A stretch of DNA of 64,000 nucleotides from Cafeteria roenbergensis. Taxonomy: Eukaryota; Sar; Bigyra; Bicosoecida; Cafeteriaceae. This document shows, piece by piece, positions 28,601 to 39,400 of the stretch. The translations under genes were made by a program, and so were the position numbers. The stretch lies in contig VLTN01000015.1 of NCBI GenBank assembly GCA_008330645.1, positions 434,001-498,000 of the forward strand, in the 5' to 3' direction. How positions within the stretch are numbered: position 1 is the stretch's first letter; each line of letters starts with the position of its first letter. The notes beneath the pieces were generated by a model. That model was given only the letters and a program-made list of their open reading frames with translations. It was not told the DNA's origin and made no database searches.

Positions 28601-30441
28601 TGTGGTGGCGGCAAGACGAGACGTTCCGGAAGCCCGTCGTCAACGTGATGCTCGAGGTGGAAACTCCCGTCGTGATCCGAGACGCCCGCGCCTCGGTCTA
28701 CTCCACCCTGTACCTCTCCTCAGTGGACGACACCCTGCAGGCGGAGGCCTACCGCGCGCAGACGGCCGGCTACGTGTACGCCGCGACCAAGGCCGGGCTG
28801 GTGTCTGGCATCAGCGTGGTGGCGGGCGGCTTCAGCGAGGCGATGCCGCTCTGGCTCACCACCGTCATGGGCGGCGTTCGCAGCCCCAAGCTGGACGCCA
28901 AGCGCTTCGAGGCGCACCTCGGCCTCCTCAAGCAGTCCCTGGACAACAACGAGAAGACCTCCAAGCCCTACGCCCGCGCCCTCTACTTCTACAAGACCTT
29001 CATCGGCGAGAACGCCTTCACCATCCCGGAGCTGCGCGTGGCGGTGGCCAACGCCACGCTGGAGGGCCTCCAGGCCCACGCGGAGGAGATGTGGAAGGCG
29101 GCGCGTGTCGTCATGCTCGTGCACGGCAACGTCAACGCAACGGGCGCGGCGACGCTGGCGCGCATTGTCGCCCGGTCGGCGGCCGGGACGCAGCCCCTGA
29201 CCGAGCAGGCGGCCACTGCCTCGCGCAGGGCCGTCCGCTGGGTGCGTGGGAACCGCATGATCCAGCGCCGCGTCAGCAACCCCGCCGAGGGGGACTCAGC
29301 CGTGGCAGTGCTGCACCAGCTGGGCCTGCTGGAGGACTGCTTTGCAGGCCTCACCCCTGCAAAGAACGCGTCGGCCTCGGCGGCCGTTGCGGGTGCCGGC
29401 GCCCAGCTCGCGGCCGCGGCGAACGCCACCAACGATGCTGCCTCAATGCTGCAGCGGGCAGGCCGCAGGCGGCTGAGGCAAGCGCCGCGCCGCGAGGGCG
29501 TTCCGTCCAAGGCGCGCGGACCGGACGGCGACGCCGCCCACTCGGAGGCGCTCGAAAACCAGCACGCGCCCGAGAAGGCAGCCCACCTTGCCGAGCTGGT
29601 GCGCCGGCGGGAGTGCACGGTGCGGGAGCTGGCCGCCCAGCTTCTCGGCGACGCCCTCTACCAGCCAGCCTTTGAGGAGCTCAGGACGAAGCAGCAGCTG
29701 GGGTATCTCGTCTTCGCGGGGCTCACCTCCTCGCCCACCTTGGGCGCGGAGGAGCCGCACACGGCGTCCGCCGCTGCTGGGGGCGCGCCGCGCCCCGCTC
29801 TGGCGGGCGGCGCCCTGGTCCATGGCACCGCGCCCGCGCCTGCCCCCCGCATCAGCGAGGCCGTGGCCCTGGCCGCGCCCCCGCTTCCCGTGCGCGGGGA
29901 CGAGATGCAGGCACTCTACGTGATCGTGCAGGGCCCGGACAACAGCCCCGCGCTTCTCGATGTGCGCGTGACGCAGTTCCTGGCCACAGTGAACGAGACG
30001 CTTGCCAAGCTCGCGAGAGCCACGGAGGAAGGCGGCTCCGCCGCCACAACCGTGTGGGACGGCATGGTGACGGCCCAGACCATTGCCAAGCGCCGCAAGC
30101 CGCTGTCCCTCTCAGAGGGGACCGGCGCCATGTGGGGCGAGATCTCCGGCCGCACGTTCCGCTTCGAGCGCAAGAAGGACCAAATCGAGGTGCTGGCCAA
30201 CGGGCACATCGCCATGAGCGACGTGGTTTCCCTCTACAACTCGCGCGTGCTCGACATGGAGGGCGGCGCGGGCCGCATGTCGGTCCAGGTGTTCGGCGCC
30301 GACGTCCCGTTCACGTCGCCCACGCAAGCGTGGCAGGCAGACGCCTTGGTCAACTCCGAGGTCGCCGGGCCGCTCCCGTCCGCCTCCGCGGCCGCAGTCA
30401 ACGTGACCGACGCGGACCCCATTAACAGCAGGCTCAACTAG
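25671..30441 (+). CDS. Membrane-anchored M16 metallopeptidase (insulysin/nardilysin family)
   Basis: Two exons (25671-26200, 26391-30441; 190-nt intron) encode 1526 aa. A single membrane segment (about residues 45-70, [21 protein letters not shown]) follows an acidic cytosolic tail, giving a type II anchor. The inverted zinc motif HFTEH is at 138-142. Splicing rebuilds SEHT-NYYFAVD, and the third ligand lies in AIESEHHKN near residue 217. Family members are clamshell peptidases that cut short peptides, often at basic residues. Human IDE is about 1020 aa; an Ala/Pro/Lys-rich insert near residues 320-505 and further disordered inserts explain most of the excess. The later M16 domains are recognisable by order ([36 protein letters not shown]). 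The anchor puts the peptidase domain outside the cytosol or in a compartment lumen. The ATG has a good context (GACCATGG). Confidence 0.9.
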
Positions 30442-30766
30442 GCGCCGGAGCCCCACTCCCTGTTTCGGGGGCGAGGCCGTGCAGTTCGGCGGCTTCGTCT
30501 CCCCTGTGCGCTGAGTTGGGCGCGGAGTCCGTGTGGCGGTGGCCCAGCCGTGGTGCTGCGTCAATTTTTACGTATGTGCAGCTGCATGTTCGCGGCGCGT
30601 CAGCCAGCTCGCCGCCATGGTGAATGTCGCTTCTTGTCTCGTCGCGCCACTGTCAGCCGCGCACTCGGCCGCGCACTCAGTCGCGCGCGCCCACCCGCTT
30701 GCGGTCATTCGCCCGGCCACAGCCACGCACGCATGCATTGGACGCCACACACGAAGGGAACGAGGC
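30442..30766. other. Convergent intergenic region (M16 / Pol X-like)
   Basis: About 325 nt lies between converging stops; I see no additional gene. Confidence 0.5.
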
Positions 30767-33209
30767 TCAGCCACGCGCGGGCAGCGGGATGGGCTCCATG
30801 CCGAGGGTGGCCCAGAACTGCGCCTCCGAGGTGATCTCCTCGCTCTTCTCGCACAGGATGGGGGTCTTGGACTTCTTGGCGCCGTCCTTGCTCACGGACT
30901 CCTTGAACTCGCCAGAGTGCTTGGTCAGTCCGATGGAGCCCATCGACACGCCCTTGCGGCCCATGCGTGCCCGGAGGCCCTGGAGGGCGTCCGACGAGAA
31001 CGAGCAGATGACCCGGGCCGAGACCAGGAAGTTGCGGGGCACGAGCACCAGCTGCACCATTGCGCCGAAGGGGGCCGTGCGCCCGCTGCGCTCAATGGCC
31101 TCGCGAGCGAGCTCCCCGAGCCGGCCGCGCTCCTTGGCCGCCTTGGCCTGCACCTCGTCGCGGCTGACCGAGTCTTCGGACGCCGCAGCGGCCGTCAGCG
31201 CAGCCGCAGTTGTGGCGGAGGGCGCCGCCGCCGAGGAGGAGGACGACGAGCCGAAGTCCGCAACGGCCGAGAGCTGGCCCTTGTCCCAGACGGCGCTGGC
31301 GCTGGTGGCGGCCTCGTCTTCGGCCTCTGCGTCGTCCAGGTCCGGCAGCATGGCCGCGAGCTTGGAGGCCGCCGACTTGGCCGCCTTGCTGCCGGTCACG
31401 GGCGCGGCAGCGGCCATGCTCGTGTCCGCAGGCTCCGCCTTGGCGGCGGCGGCCGCCCCGCCAGCGCCAGGCTTCTCGGCCTTAATGGCCTTGCCGTCTG
31501 CCCGCTTCCCCGCGTCGCAGAGTGTCCCGGCGGGAACCACAGTGCCGGTGGCCCCGGGCACGCAGACGACGGTGGCCATGTGCGCTGCCTTGCGGAGCGT
31601 GGCATGCGCCACATGTGCCCTGCGGGGGCTTGGGGGCGCGGTGGGCGAGGGGAGGGGGGGGGGGGCACACAGGGAGGGCGGTGGAGCTGGCGGGGCAGGC
31701 GCAGCTGCCGGGCGCGGCAAGCGCACTGGCGGCACGCCGGAGGCCGCACGACGCGCCGACGCAAGGGCTGAGCGTCTGCACAACAAGGCGCGGCAGCGGA
31801 CTGCAGAACTGACTTGGTGAGCGCGTCGACGAAGCCCTCAAAGTCGGGCATGTTGTCCTCAGGCTTCCCGCCCTTGGCGAAGGCACGCGCGGCGGAGCGC
31901 GTCTTCGCCGCCAGCTCGTCCACACGATGCTCAAAGGTCCAGTCGTCCGCCACAACCAGCAGCTTGACGCGGGACATCTCCTCCGCCCCGCGGGCGTAGG
32001 CGCCCGACAGCTCCACGGTAGACATACCCAGCTGTGGCGTGACAGGGCCATGGCGCGAGGGGCACGAACGGGAGCGCGCAGACTGGAGGAGCGGCCGGAG
32101 CGACGGGCATGGCGCGAACTGGCCCGCGAGCTCGAAGCGGCACCGTGTACGAGAGCGAGGGTCGGGAGAAGGGGGCGGGGGAGCGCGGAGGCGGCGAGAC
32201 TCACCTCCTTGGCCACAGGGGCGATCGCGTCTCTGAGGCGCTCGGCATCGGCGCGCGACAGCGGCATCAGCGTCTCCTCCACCCAAGGGGCGTGCGCAAT
32301 GCCAGCCTCGGGCACCTTGCAATCACGCAGCACGGTGGACGACGTGGTGATGGCGGCGCGCAGGTCCTTGAAGCTCGTGATGTTGTTGTCCGCGAGGCGC
32401 GAGGCGATGGTGTGGCCGACGCCCTCCAGCGTGCTGAGCTCCTCCACCGCGCGCTCCGCGTCCGTCTTGTTGGCGTCGGCGGCGGCGGCGCGAAGGCTGC
32501 TGCCGTGCTCCACGATCTCCACGATCTGCGCGACGGTGCTCTTGCCCACGCCCTTGATGCGCGCGGACAGCGCAGCGTCCTCCGGCGTCTTGATCTCCAC
32601 CCCCCACGTCTTGAGCTCGCCGATGGCCTGCGGGCGAACGGCAGCGAACGCCACACCACCGCACTCACGCACTTCAGAGGCTCGCCGCAGCGACGCCAGG
32701 GTGCGCGCAGCGCAGCGGCGGCGGGCTTGCTCACCTTGGCAAGCCCGCGGATTTTGAAAATGTCGGCTCCCTCGCGCTTGAAGCCGGCCAGGATGGCCTC
32801 GAGCTCCTGCGACGCGCAGGAACAGGCGCACACGACACACAACACGTCGCCGCCGCGCCTGTGAGCAGTAGCATCCCTTGCCCGCGCTTCAAGTGGAGCG
32901 CCCGCGCTGGGCTCGCTGAGCCGGTGGCGACAAGTCCAGCAAACCGCAGGGCGCTCGTCACACGGCGCGGCTCACATCCGTGATGTGCTTGTTCAGGTTC
33001 ACCTCGCTCAGGGGCTTCGGGTCCTTGTCGTCGCTGCGACGGCGGGCGAACACGCGGAGCAGAGCAGCAAGCCATCGTCCAGTGTGCGCCTCGCGGGCGG
33101 CCCCGGGTCCTCACCCGGCGGTCGACAGTGCGGCCTGCCGGACTCACTACTTCGTCATCTTGACCTTCTTGGGCCGAGCCCGGGCCGCGCTCGCCGTACG
33201 CTTGGGCAT
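30767..33209 (-). CDS. DNA polymerase X family (Pol beta-like) protein lacking catalytic residues
   Basis: Six exons encode 561 aa: 33209-33148, 33033-32976, 32806-32735, 32627-32205, 32031-31814 and 31619-30767. Introns are 107-194 nt with correct phases. A Lys/Arg-rich N-terminus (RARPKKVK) looks like a nuclear signal. The 8-kDa domain is clear (SEVNLNKHITD, ELEAILAGFKREGA, then HhH IKGVGKSTVAQIVEIV). The second HhH (STLEGVGHTIASRLADNNI) and the thumb end (VQLVLVPRNF...FSSDALQGLRARM) follow Pol beta order. The active sites are gone: where Pol beta has GSFRRGAESSGDMDVLL, this reads GAYARGAEEMSRVKLLV, so Asp190 and Asp192 become Arg226 and Lys228. Asp256 aligns with Gln467 and the lyase Lys72 with Gln98. 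A low-complexity insert splits the palm. It is probably a non-catalytic DNA-binding or scaffold protein. The GTCAGT donor of intron 5 is the least certain junction. Confidence 0.8.
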
Positions 33210-33681
33210 GACGCCTGCTGGAGCCGCGCGGGGTGCCGCGAAGGTTGGCCCTGGGCTGGCGCCACGCCCGATGACGTCATCACAGAGTGGCTGCGGCCGC
33301 CGAGTGCGAGTGTTGGACAGGCGCCGGTGCGCTCCTCCGCCCGCTTCCGGCTCCATTGACAGTAATACCCAGCGCGCCACATGCATGCTGCCCTTGAGCA
33401 AGAGTTGTGTGGGCACGCAGCGCGCTTGCGAGCAATTTGCATACCCCACGCAGCACACTCGGCCCTTTATTTTTGTCCAGGACGCAAGCACTGCCAGTCG
33501 CGCGCGTTGTGCGAGTCCGAGGGGAGCGCCATCGTTCCATCTACGCCGCTCGCGGCCGAGGGCCGGACGCGGGGCGGCAACAGCATCTTGCTCTGCCGGC
33601 GCGAGGAAACGCGCAAAAGCGGTGGGCGCCACACCCCGACGGCTGGCGTCAACCCCCGTCCCTGCCTCCAGGCTCTTGACC
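33210..33681. other. Divergent intergenic region (Pol X-like / SFT2)
   Basis: This 472-nt interval serves both promoters. It contains the palindrome ATGACGTCAT (33271-33280), an ATTTGCAT octamer (33435-33442) and a T-rich TTTATTTTT block (33467-33475). Open frames through it have no recognisable product. Confidence 0.5.
33271..33280. promoter_or_regulatory. CRE-like palindrome ATGACGTCAT
   Basis: A perfect 10-bp palindrome containing TGACGTCA, the classical bZIP (CRE/ATF) site, lies about 60 nt upstream of the Pol X-like ATG in a divergent promoter. Function is inferred from the motif only. Confidence 0.35.
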
Positions 33682-34759
33682 ATGCACATGCTTTCCGAGC
33701 TTGGAGTGGGCGAGCAGCGCGAGGGCGGCGACCTGCTTGGCGAAATCGGCGAGGGCTGCCGCATGAGCAGGCGCACGGTGAGGATGCCACGGCTCGCCAG
33801 GATGAGCCGGGCAGCGGCACTGCGCCCTTGGACGAGGAGCCAAGTGGGACTGCGATGCCCAAGCCCCTGCAGATCGGCGGCCGCAGCGCGGATGCCCCGC
33901 CGTGCGTGGGTGTCTGGGTCTCGCAAGTCCGATTTCAGTTGTTGAGGCAGATGCATCGGCGCTGGTTTCCCCCCGCAGAGGATGATCGGCTTCGCCTGCT
34001 GCTTCGGAATCGGAATGCTTTTGTCGTTTCTGGTGAGCAGGGCCCGCCTGGGAAGCGGAGGGCGCGCCAGACAGTCTGGGCGCGTGCTCTGGGCACCGTC
34101 CCCCCTGAAGCGACGCCTCGCTTCCCCTGCTCCCGCGCCCCCCGTCGCCCCCTCGCGGCGTTTTGCAGAGCCCTGTGATGATTCTCAACCCCACTGGGTT
34201 CGCGATCACGTACACGGTGGGAAATCTTCTCGCCATTGGCAGGTGAGCCTTGCGGCGGAGCGGGCTCGCGGCGGCGCGGCGCCGGGACGCGCTGCCCGCA
34301 CGAGCCGGTGGCCTCTCGGCCGGAGCAGGCCGAAAGGGGGGGACAGGGGACGCCCACCGGGTGGCGCAGCGAGCCTCGCCCGTGCCACGCTGTGCTGTCG
34401 GGCGGCCCTGTCGTCGCTCGAGCCCAGCGGGCAACGTCCGCCGGCCGATGCCTGCTCTGTGCCCTTCCTGCTGCCCCTCTGTGCCGCTCCCCCGCAGCAC
34501 GACCTTCCTCGTGGGGCCAAGGAAGCAAGTCAAGTACATGTTCGACAAGACGCGCGTCGTGGCCACCCTCATCTACCTCGTCTGCCTCGGCGCCACGCTC
34601 TGGGCCGGGCTTACAAAACAGCACATCGTCCTAGTTATCGTCCTCCTCCTGTTGCAATTCTGCGCCCTGGTGTGGTACACCGCCTCGTACATCCCCTACG
34701 CGCGCCAGGCTATCCAGTCGTGCTTGTGCAGCTGCGTGCGGGGCGGCGGCTCGGCCTGA
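33682..34759 (+). CDS. SFT2: Sft2-like vesicle transport membrane protein
   Basis: Four exons (33682-33777, 33979-34032, 34169-34242, 34498-34759) encode 161 aa, about the length of yeast and animal SFT2. The spliced protein runs LLGEIGEGCRMSRRT-RMIGFACCFGIGMLLSFL, then a second segment, then STTFLVGPRKQVKYMFDKTRVVATLIYL, and ends with LVWYTASYIPYARQAI. These match the family's four membrane segments and the conserved FLxGPxxQ and SxIPxAR motifs. Sft2 helps transport vesicles fuse with the Golgi (syntaxin 5 pathway). Junction phases are 0, 0 and 2. The start is the first ATG before the LSE-like segment; a second in-frame ATG follows two codons later. Pol X-like is divergent on the left and the NlpC/P60-like gene follows 240 nt downstream on the same strand. 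Confidence 0.92.
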
Positions 34760-34831
34760 CGGGCGCCTCCGAGCTCCGAGTCCCAGCTCCGCTGTGCGTG
34801 TTTTGCGTGTTTGGCTTCCCCGCCTCTACTT

Positions 34832-34844
34832 TATGCAAACCAAT
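34832..34844 (+). promoter_or_regulatory. Octamer-like and CCAAT sequences upstream of the NlpC/P60-like gene
   Basis: TATGCAAA followed by CCAAT (34840-34844) stands out as AT-rich sequence in the 240-nt gap after SFT2, about 155 nt before the ATG. It may mark an independent promoter for the downstream gene. Confidence 0.3.
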
Positions 34845-34999
34845 GGAAGCGCAAGGCCGCCCTCGCCCTGGCCGTCTGGCGCCCGAGCGGTCTGCTTCGC
34901 CCTCTGTCGCTGCTGCGCTGCTGCCGCCCGTTGCTCTGCCGCGCGGAACCACATGCGGCAGCGCCCTCACAGCTGGAAGAGAGGCTCACTGTGCACGCC

Positions 35000-36096
35000 A
35001 TGGCCGACGCCACGACCACTGCCGGCACAACTCGGCCCGGCGCGGCCGACGAAGGGGCCACTGCTGGCGCAGCCAAGTGCAAAAGCGTGGGCTGCTACAC
35101 GATCAATTTCGGCGAGACCGACGCTGCATCCGGATCGCTGCAAAGCGCCTTCGCAAAGTACAGGCAGGAAAAGGCCAAGGCCCTGGAGCTGCGCGCTGGG
35201 CCGGCAAAGCGGGAGCGGTCCGACGACGAGAAGCAGGCGCTGCGCGAAAAGTTCCTTGCAAGGTGCCGGCACTACTTGGGAGTGGTGAGCTCAAGGCCAG
35301 GCGACCTGGGCGCCTCTTGCGACGGAGCACTGGGTCAGCGGGCGCGTGGGGATGCATGGGGGGGGAGTGGAGACGGAGAGGGGGTCCAGGAGGCGGTGGG
35401 ACAGTGTTCGCGCCGAGCACATTCCAGGTCGCGTCAGCTGGCTGCCGCCCGATGTGCATTGCCATTCCGCAGCCGTACAAGAAGCGCTACTTTGACGAGG
35501 GCACGCCCGAGTACGAGTCTCCCATCTTTCTAGATTGCTGCGGTCTGGTGCGGCGGGTCATGTGGGACCTGCAGGAGGACTTTGGGTTCCGGCTCGGGGG
35601 CTGGAACCAGGCGTACCAGTGGGACACGCTGGCCGACGCGGAGGTGTCCGACCCATCGCAGCTCAAGCCTGGCGACCTGGTCTTCTACGCAGGGGACTAC
35701 ACGCGCCCCTCTGCCAAGCAGCAAAAGTTCCGGATGGTGCACGTCGAGGTGTGGCTCGGCGGCGAGACTGGGGAGGCCACGCTTGGGGCACGGTGGAAAA
35801 AGGGCAAGGTGTCGGAATTTCCCTCGTACAAGTTCGAGTCTTCGTCATGGGGCAACGTTGAGATGCACTTTTGCTCTCTGGAGCCGTGGCTCCGAGGAGA
35901 GTGCATGCCCAAGCACACCCACATGTGGCGGATGAGGAGCCTCGAGTGGATGAGGAACGAAAAATCGGTGTTTTCTGACGCAGCGGGCGAGAGCGCAGGC
36001 GGTCCCGCAGCAGAGGAGGGCGAAGGGGAGCACTGCCAGATGCAGGAGCAGGCTGCAGGCTCCGACTCGGACGACGAGGACGAGCCGACTGCTTGA
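35000..36096 (+). CDS. NlpC/P60-like papain-fold protein conserved in flagellated protists
   Basis: Two exons (35000-35284, 35473-36096; 188-nt phase-0 intron) encode 302 aa. The N-terminal 95 residues are charged and helical. The second exon carries the NlpC/P60 core: FLDCCGLVRRV with the probable catalytic Cys117, then KPGDLVFYAGDY, and MVHVEVWLGG with His185. GARWKKGKV and a Trp/Arg-rich MWRMRSLEWMR follow, and the tail is acidic (DSDDEDEPT). NlpC/P60 enzymes are Cys peptidases or amidases. In bacteria they cut peptidoglycan, but intracellular eukaryotic members of this type have unknown substrates. No signal peptide is seen. The ATG at 35000 has a strong context (CGCCATGG). A third catalytic polar residue is not assigned. 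Confidence 0.75.
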
Positions 36097-36405
36097 GGGC
36101 ACCCCAAGAAGCAGCCATGTTGTGGAGGGCGTTGTCAGCGACCGTGATGGCGGGCATGGTGCGTGCTTGTGCTTGTGAGAGTGCGTGCATGCGCCTCAGG
36201 CCGGGGCAGGCATGCGTGTGCGTGCGTAAGTGGGAGGGTGCGCGAGCGTGGCAAGCTAGGAGCACTTCGCTCGCATTCATCACCGAGGCAGCGCCACAGT
36301 CCTCGGGGCCGACGGTGATGCGAACAGTTAGTCACGACGAGGCGCCCAGGAGCACGCACAGCCCGGTGGCCGATGCACCAGGTGGCTGCTCCGCCTGCTG
36401 CTCAA
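36097..36405. other. Convergent intergenic region (NlpC/P60-like / SPRY protein)
   Basis: About 310 nt lies between converging stops, with GTGCGTG-rich repeats around 36160-36230 but no gene. Confidence 0.5.
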
Positions 36406-39400
36406 TCACGCCGAGCCGCTGGCCGCCCTGGCTTCCGCCTCGGCGGCCTGTGCCTTGGCGGTGGCGAGCGAGGCTGCCATGGCAGTCCTGGCGTCGGATG
36501 CCACAGTGGCGATGCCCGATGAAATCTCCGCAAACGGGCCAGCGCTCGCAGGGAAGAGGCGCACAGCGGCGCAGCCGAGCGGGCTGAGCGTGCGGGCCCC
36601 GGCGGGCAGGTCGGCGCTCCGGTGAATTTGGAGCGACACGCGGGGGGTCCTGCATCCCGAGGGGAAGCGCCACAGGCCCATGCCGGCGCGGGACATGCAG
36701 TCCCGCATTGTGCTCTCAATGAAGCGCACGGAGGCCGACTCGGTGCTCTTGGCGGGGGGCAGCGCGATGGTGAGGTGGAGGCTGGCTCCCCAGTCACCCA
36801 CGACCCTGGTCTCGAAGCCGGCTGCCTCCGCCTCGGCCTGGATCAGCAGGAAGGCGCGATCGAAGCGGCCGTCGCGGAGGGACGGGTGGGCCTCGGCGGG
36901 GCGCTCGAGCAGGCCGGAGGCGATGACCGACTTTGCGTTCTTGGCAATTTTTGCGCCAAAGGCCTGCTCGACGGCGTTGGCTGTGAGGGTGGGGAAGCGG
37001 AACTGAAGCTCAAGCGTGCCCCCGCGGCCCAGGAGGAGGGCCAAGAGCTCGCGGCGCAGCGCCTTGGTGGGGTAGAAGAGCGTGGTTCCGGCATCCATCG
37101 CCGACACGGAGGCCACCGACGCCTTGGCGAAGACCTGCTCTCCAGCGTCATCGACGCTGTTGTCCACGCGGGAGAGGGCCAGGCGCAGCGCGTTGAGAGG
37201 CGAGCCGTCCACCGAAGCTGCAGAAGAGCCCGACCCAGCACCTGGAGCCGCCCCTGCAGCGGCGGCAGCAGCGCCAGGTCCGGCCGAGGACGCAGCCTTG
37301 GCTGCGCGACCGGGCAGCGTCACGCCAAGGTCGGCGGGCCGGATGCCGCTGGCTTCGATGCGGGCAAGCACTGCGCCTGCCTGGTGGGCAAGCACGCTGA
37401 CCACGCGCTCGATCACGGGAATCAAGTCCTTGGCAGAGGTGGCGATGCTGGCAGCCCTGTCAAGGGCGGCGGCGAGCGCGCCGATGCCGTCGTCGCTGGT
37501 GTCCAGGCAGCACGGCGTCTCCAAGCGCATCACGGCTTTGCACAGATCCTTCTCGGTCTCCGCAGCGCCTTCGTCCTCATCGGCACCCGCTGGAGCGTCG
37601 TTGCTGTCCTTGGCCGCAGCCTTGCGCGCGCCGACGCCGACCACCTCCACAGCCGCACGTGTGAGCATCGCCTCAGCACGAACAGCTTCCTCGATAATGA
37701 CTGCCGTTTCCGTGAGGACCTGGGCAGTTGGGACGGCAGCAAGAAGGGTGCCGGTGGCGTCCATGGCGCCGCCACGGCAGAGGGGCGGGGAAACAACGGC
37801 ATCGGCGCCGAGGAGCTCAACGCAGGCAGCGTGCGGGTCTGGCGACACCTCCGTCAGCTCAAACTCCGCCTTGCCCATGGCGAAACCGCCGAGGACCATG
37901 GCGACAGGCGTGGCCGTCTTGCTCTTGGGACCGGCGCAAGCGCGCACGGTGACGGTGACGGAGCTGGACGCGGAAATCGCAACGCGGCAGGGTGCGAGGC
38001 TGGCGGCCCCTTCGGCGAGGCCAGACCTGGCCGGCAGAGCGTGAAGGCGCGGGCTTCGCCACACAACCTTGCCGTCCACGCTGACGTCGACGACAGAGGG
38101 GGCTGCGGAGGCCGAGAGCGAGGCGCCGGGCGCGCAGCCGAAGGAGGCCATGAACAGGCGCGGAACCAGGCCGGAGGGCAGCTTCGGCTTGCACGTGGAC
38201 ACGGCGGGCGACGGGCCGAAGCTCAGCGAGACAGGGCCCGTAGGGGGCGCAAGGATGGCGGGCGTTGCGGCAGCGGCTGCGGCTGCTGCGGTGCCATCCT
38301 TGTCCAGTCCGGGGCGGAACACAACGGCGTCCTTGCGGGGCATGCCAGCCACCAGGACGGGCTTGGCCTTGGCGCCGTCAGCCCCGGGTTCGTCGGAGGC
38401 GCCCATGCCCGGCGCCGAGACTCCCGGCGCGTCCTCCACTGCGCTCATGAAGGTGGAGTTTGCAGCCGTGACGAGAGCAACGAGCCCCTTGGCCCCGGAG
38501 CCGCTGCCCTCGGTCTTGAACGACTTGAAGCGGATCGTCTTGTCGCGAGAGTAGCCACAGACGGCAGGGTAGATTGTCTGGCCGGTGAGCCCGGTGAAGA
38601 CGGGGTCGCCGCCGTTCTGGGGCTCGTCGTCGATCCACATGTGCACGGTGCCCGCGGTCATGTTGGCCTTGAAGCGGACCACGTTGCCGGGATGGATGTT
38701 GGAGACGGACGAGGACATGCCATTGTGGTAGACGCCGCCGTTGTAGCAGCGCACCATCCACATGTCGTCGCTGTTCTGGTACCGGTGGTCGCTGACGGGG
38801 CGGCGCACGAAGCCGACGCAGGTCTGCTCGTCGCCGTGGTTGTCGGAGACGATTTCGAACTCCCACGTGGCTACTCCCTTGCGCACACCGGTTGTGGCCA
38901 TTCCGTAGTTGTCGCTGCTGCCGGTGCTGCACCACACGCGGTCGCCGGACTCAAACCGGCAGTTGCTCCCGTGGTGGCGCGAATCGAACTTGGGCAGTGC
39001 CTCGGGGCCATCGCCGCCAGAGCTTGCCACCTCCACGAGGGCGCTGGTGCTGGCCGGGGCAGCCCCGGAGCGGATAGCCAGGTCGCGGGACTCGGCAGCA
39101 GCGCTCGAGGCGGCGACCGCGAGCGCGCGAATGCTGGCGCCGACGGTCCCGGGGAGAGTCGTGCCCCCAGCAGCGAGATGGTTCATCGCAAGCCCAAGGG
39201 CCACAGCGGCCGCTTGCGGGCTGGCAGTGGCCGCGGCCACGGCGAGGGCCGTCTCCACGGCGGCTGTGCGGGCGCGCTCGGGCGCAGAGGAGCCCCCTGC
39301 CACCTCGCAGGCCTGCAGGACGGCGGCGAGCGAAGCACCAGTGGAAAGTGCAAACGGGCTCGGGTCCGGCCGCAGCAGCGCCACGGTCACGATGCTGTGA

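Noticed and set aside
30767-33209. The Pol X gene as a viral insertion
   Set aside because: It has five spliceosomal introns and Pol beta-like HhH order, and no viral neighbours; nothing suggests transfer.
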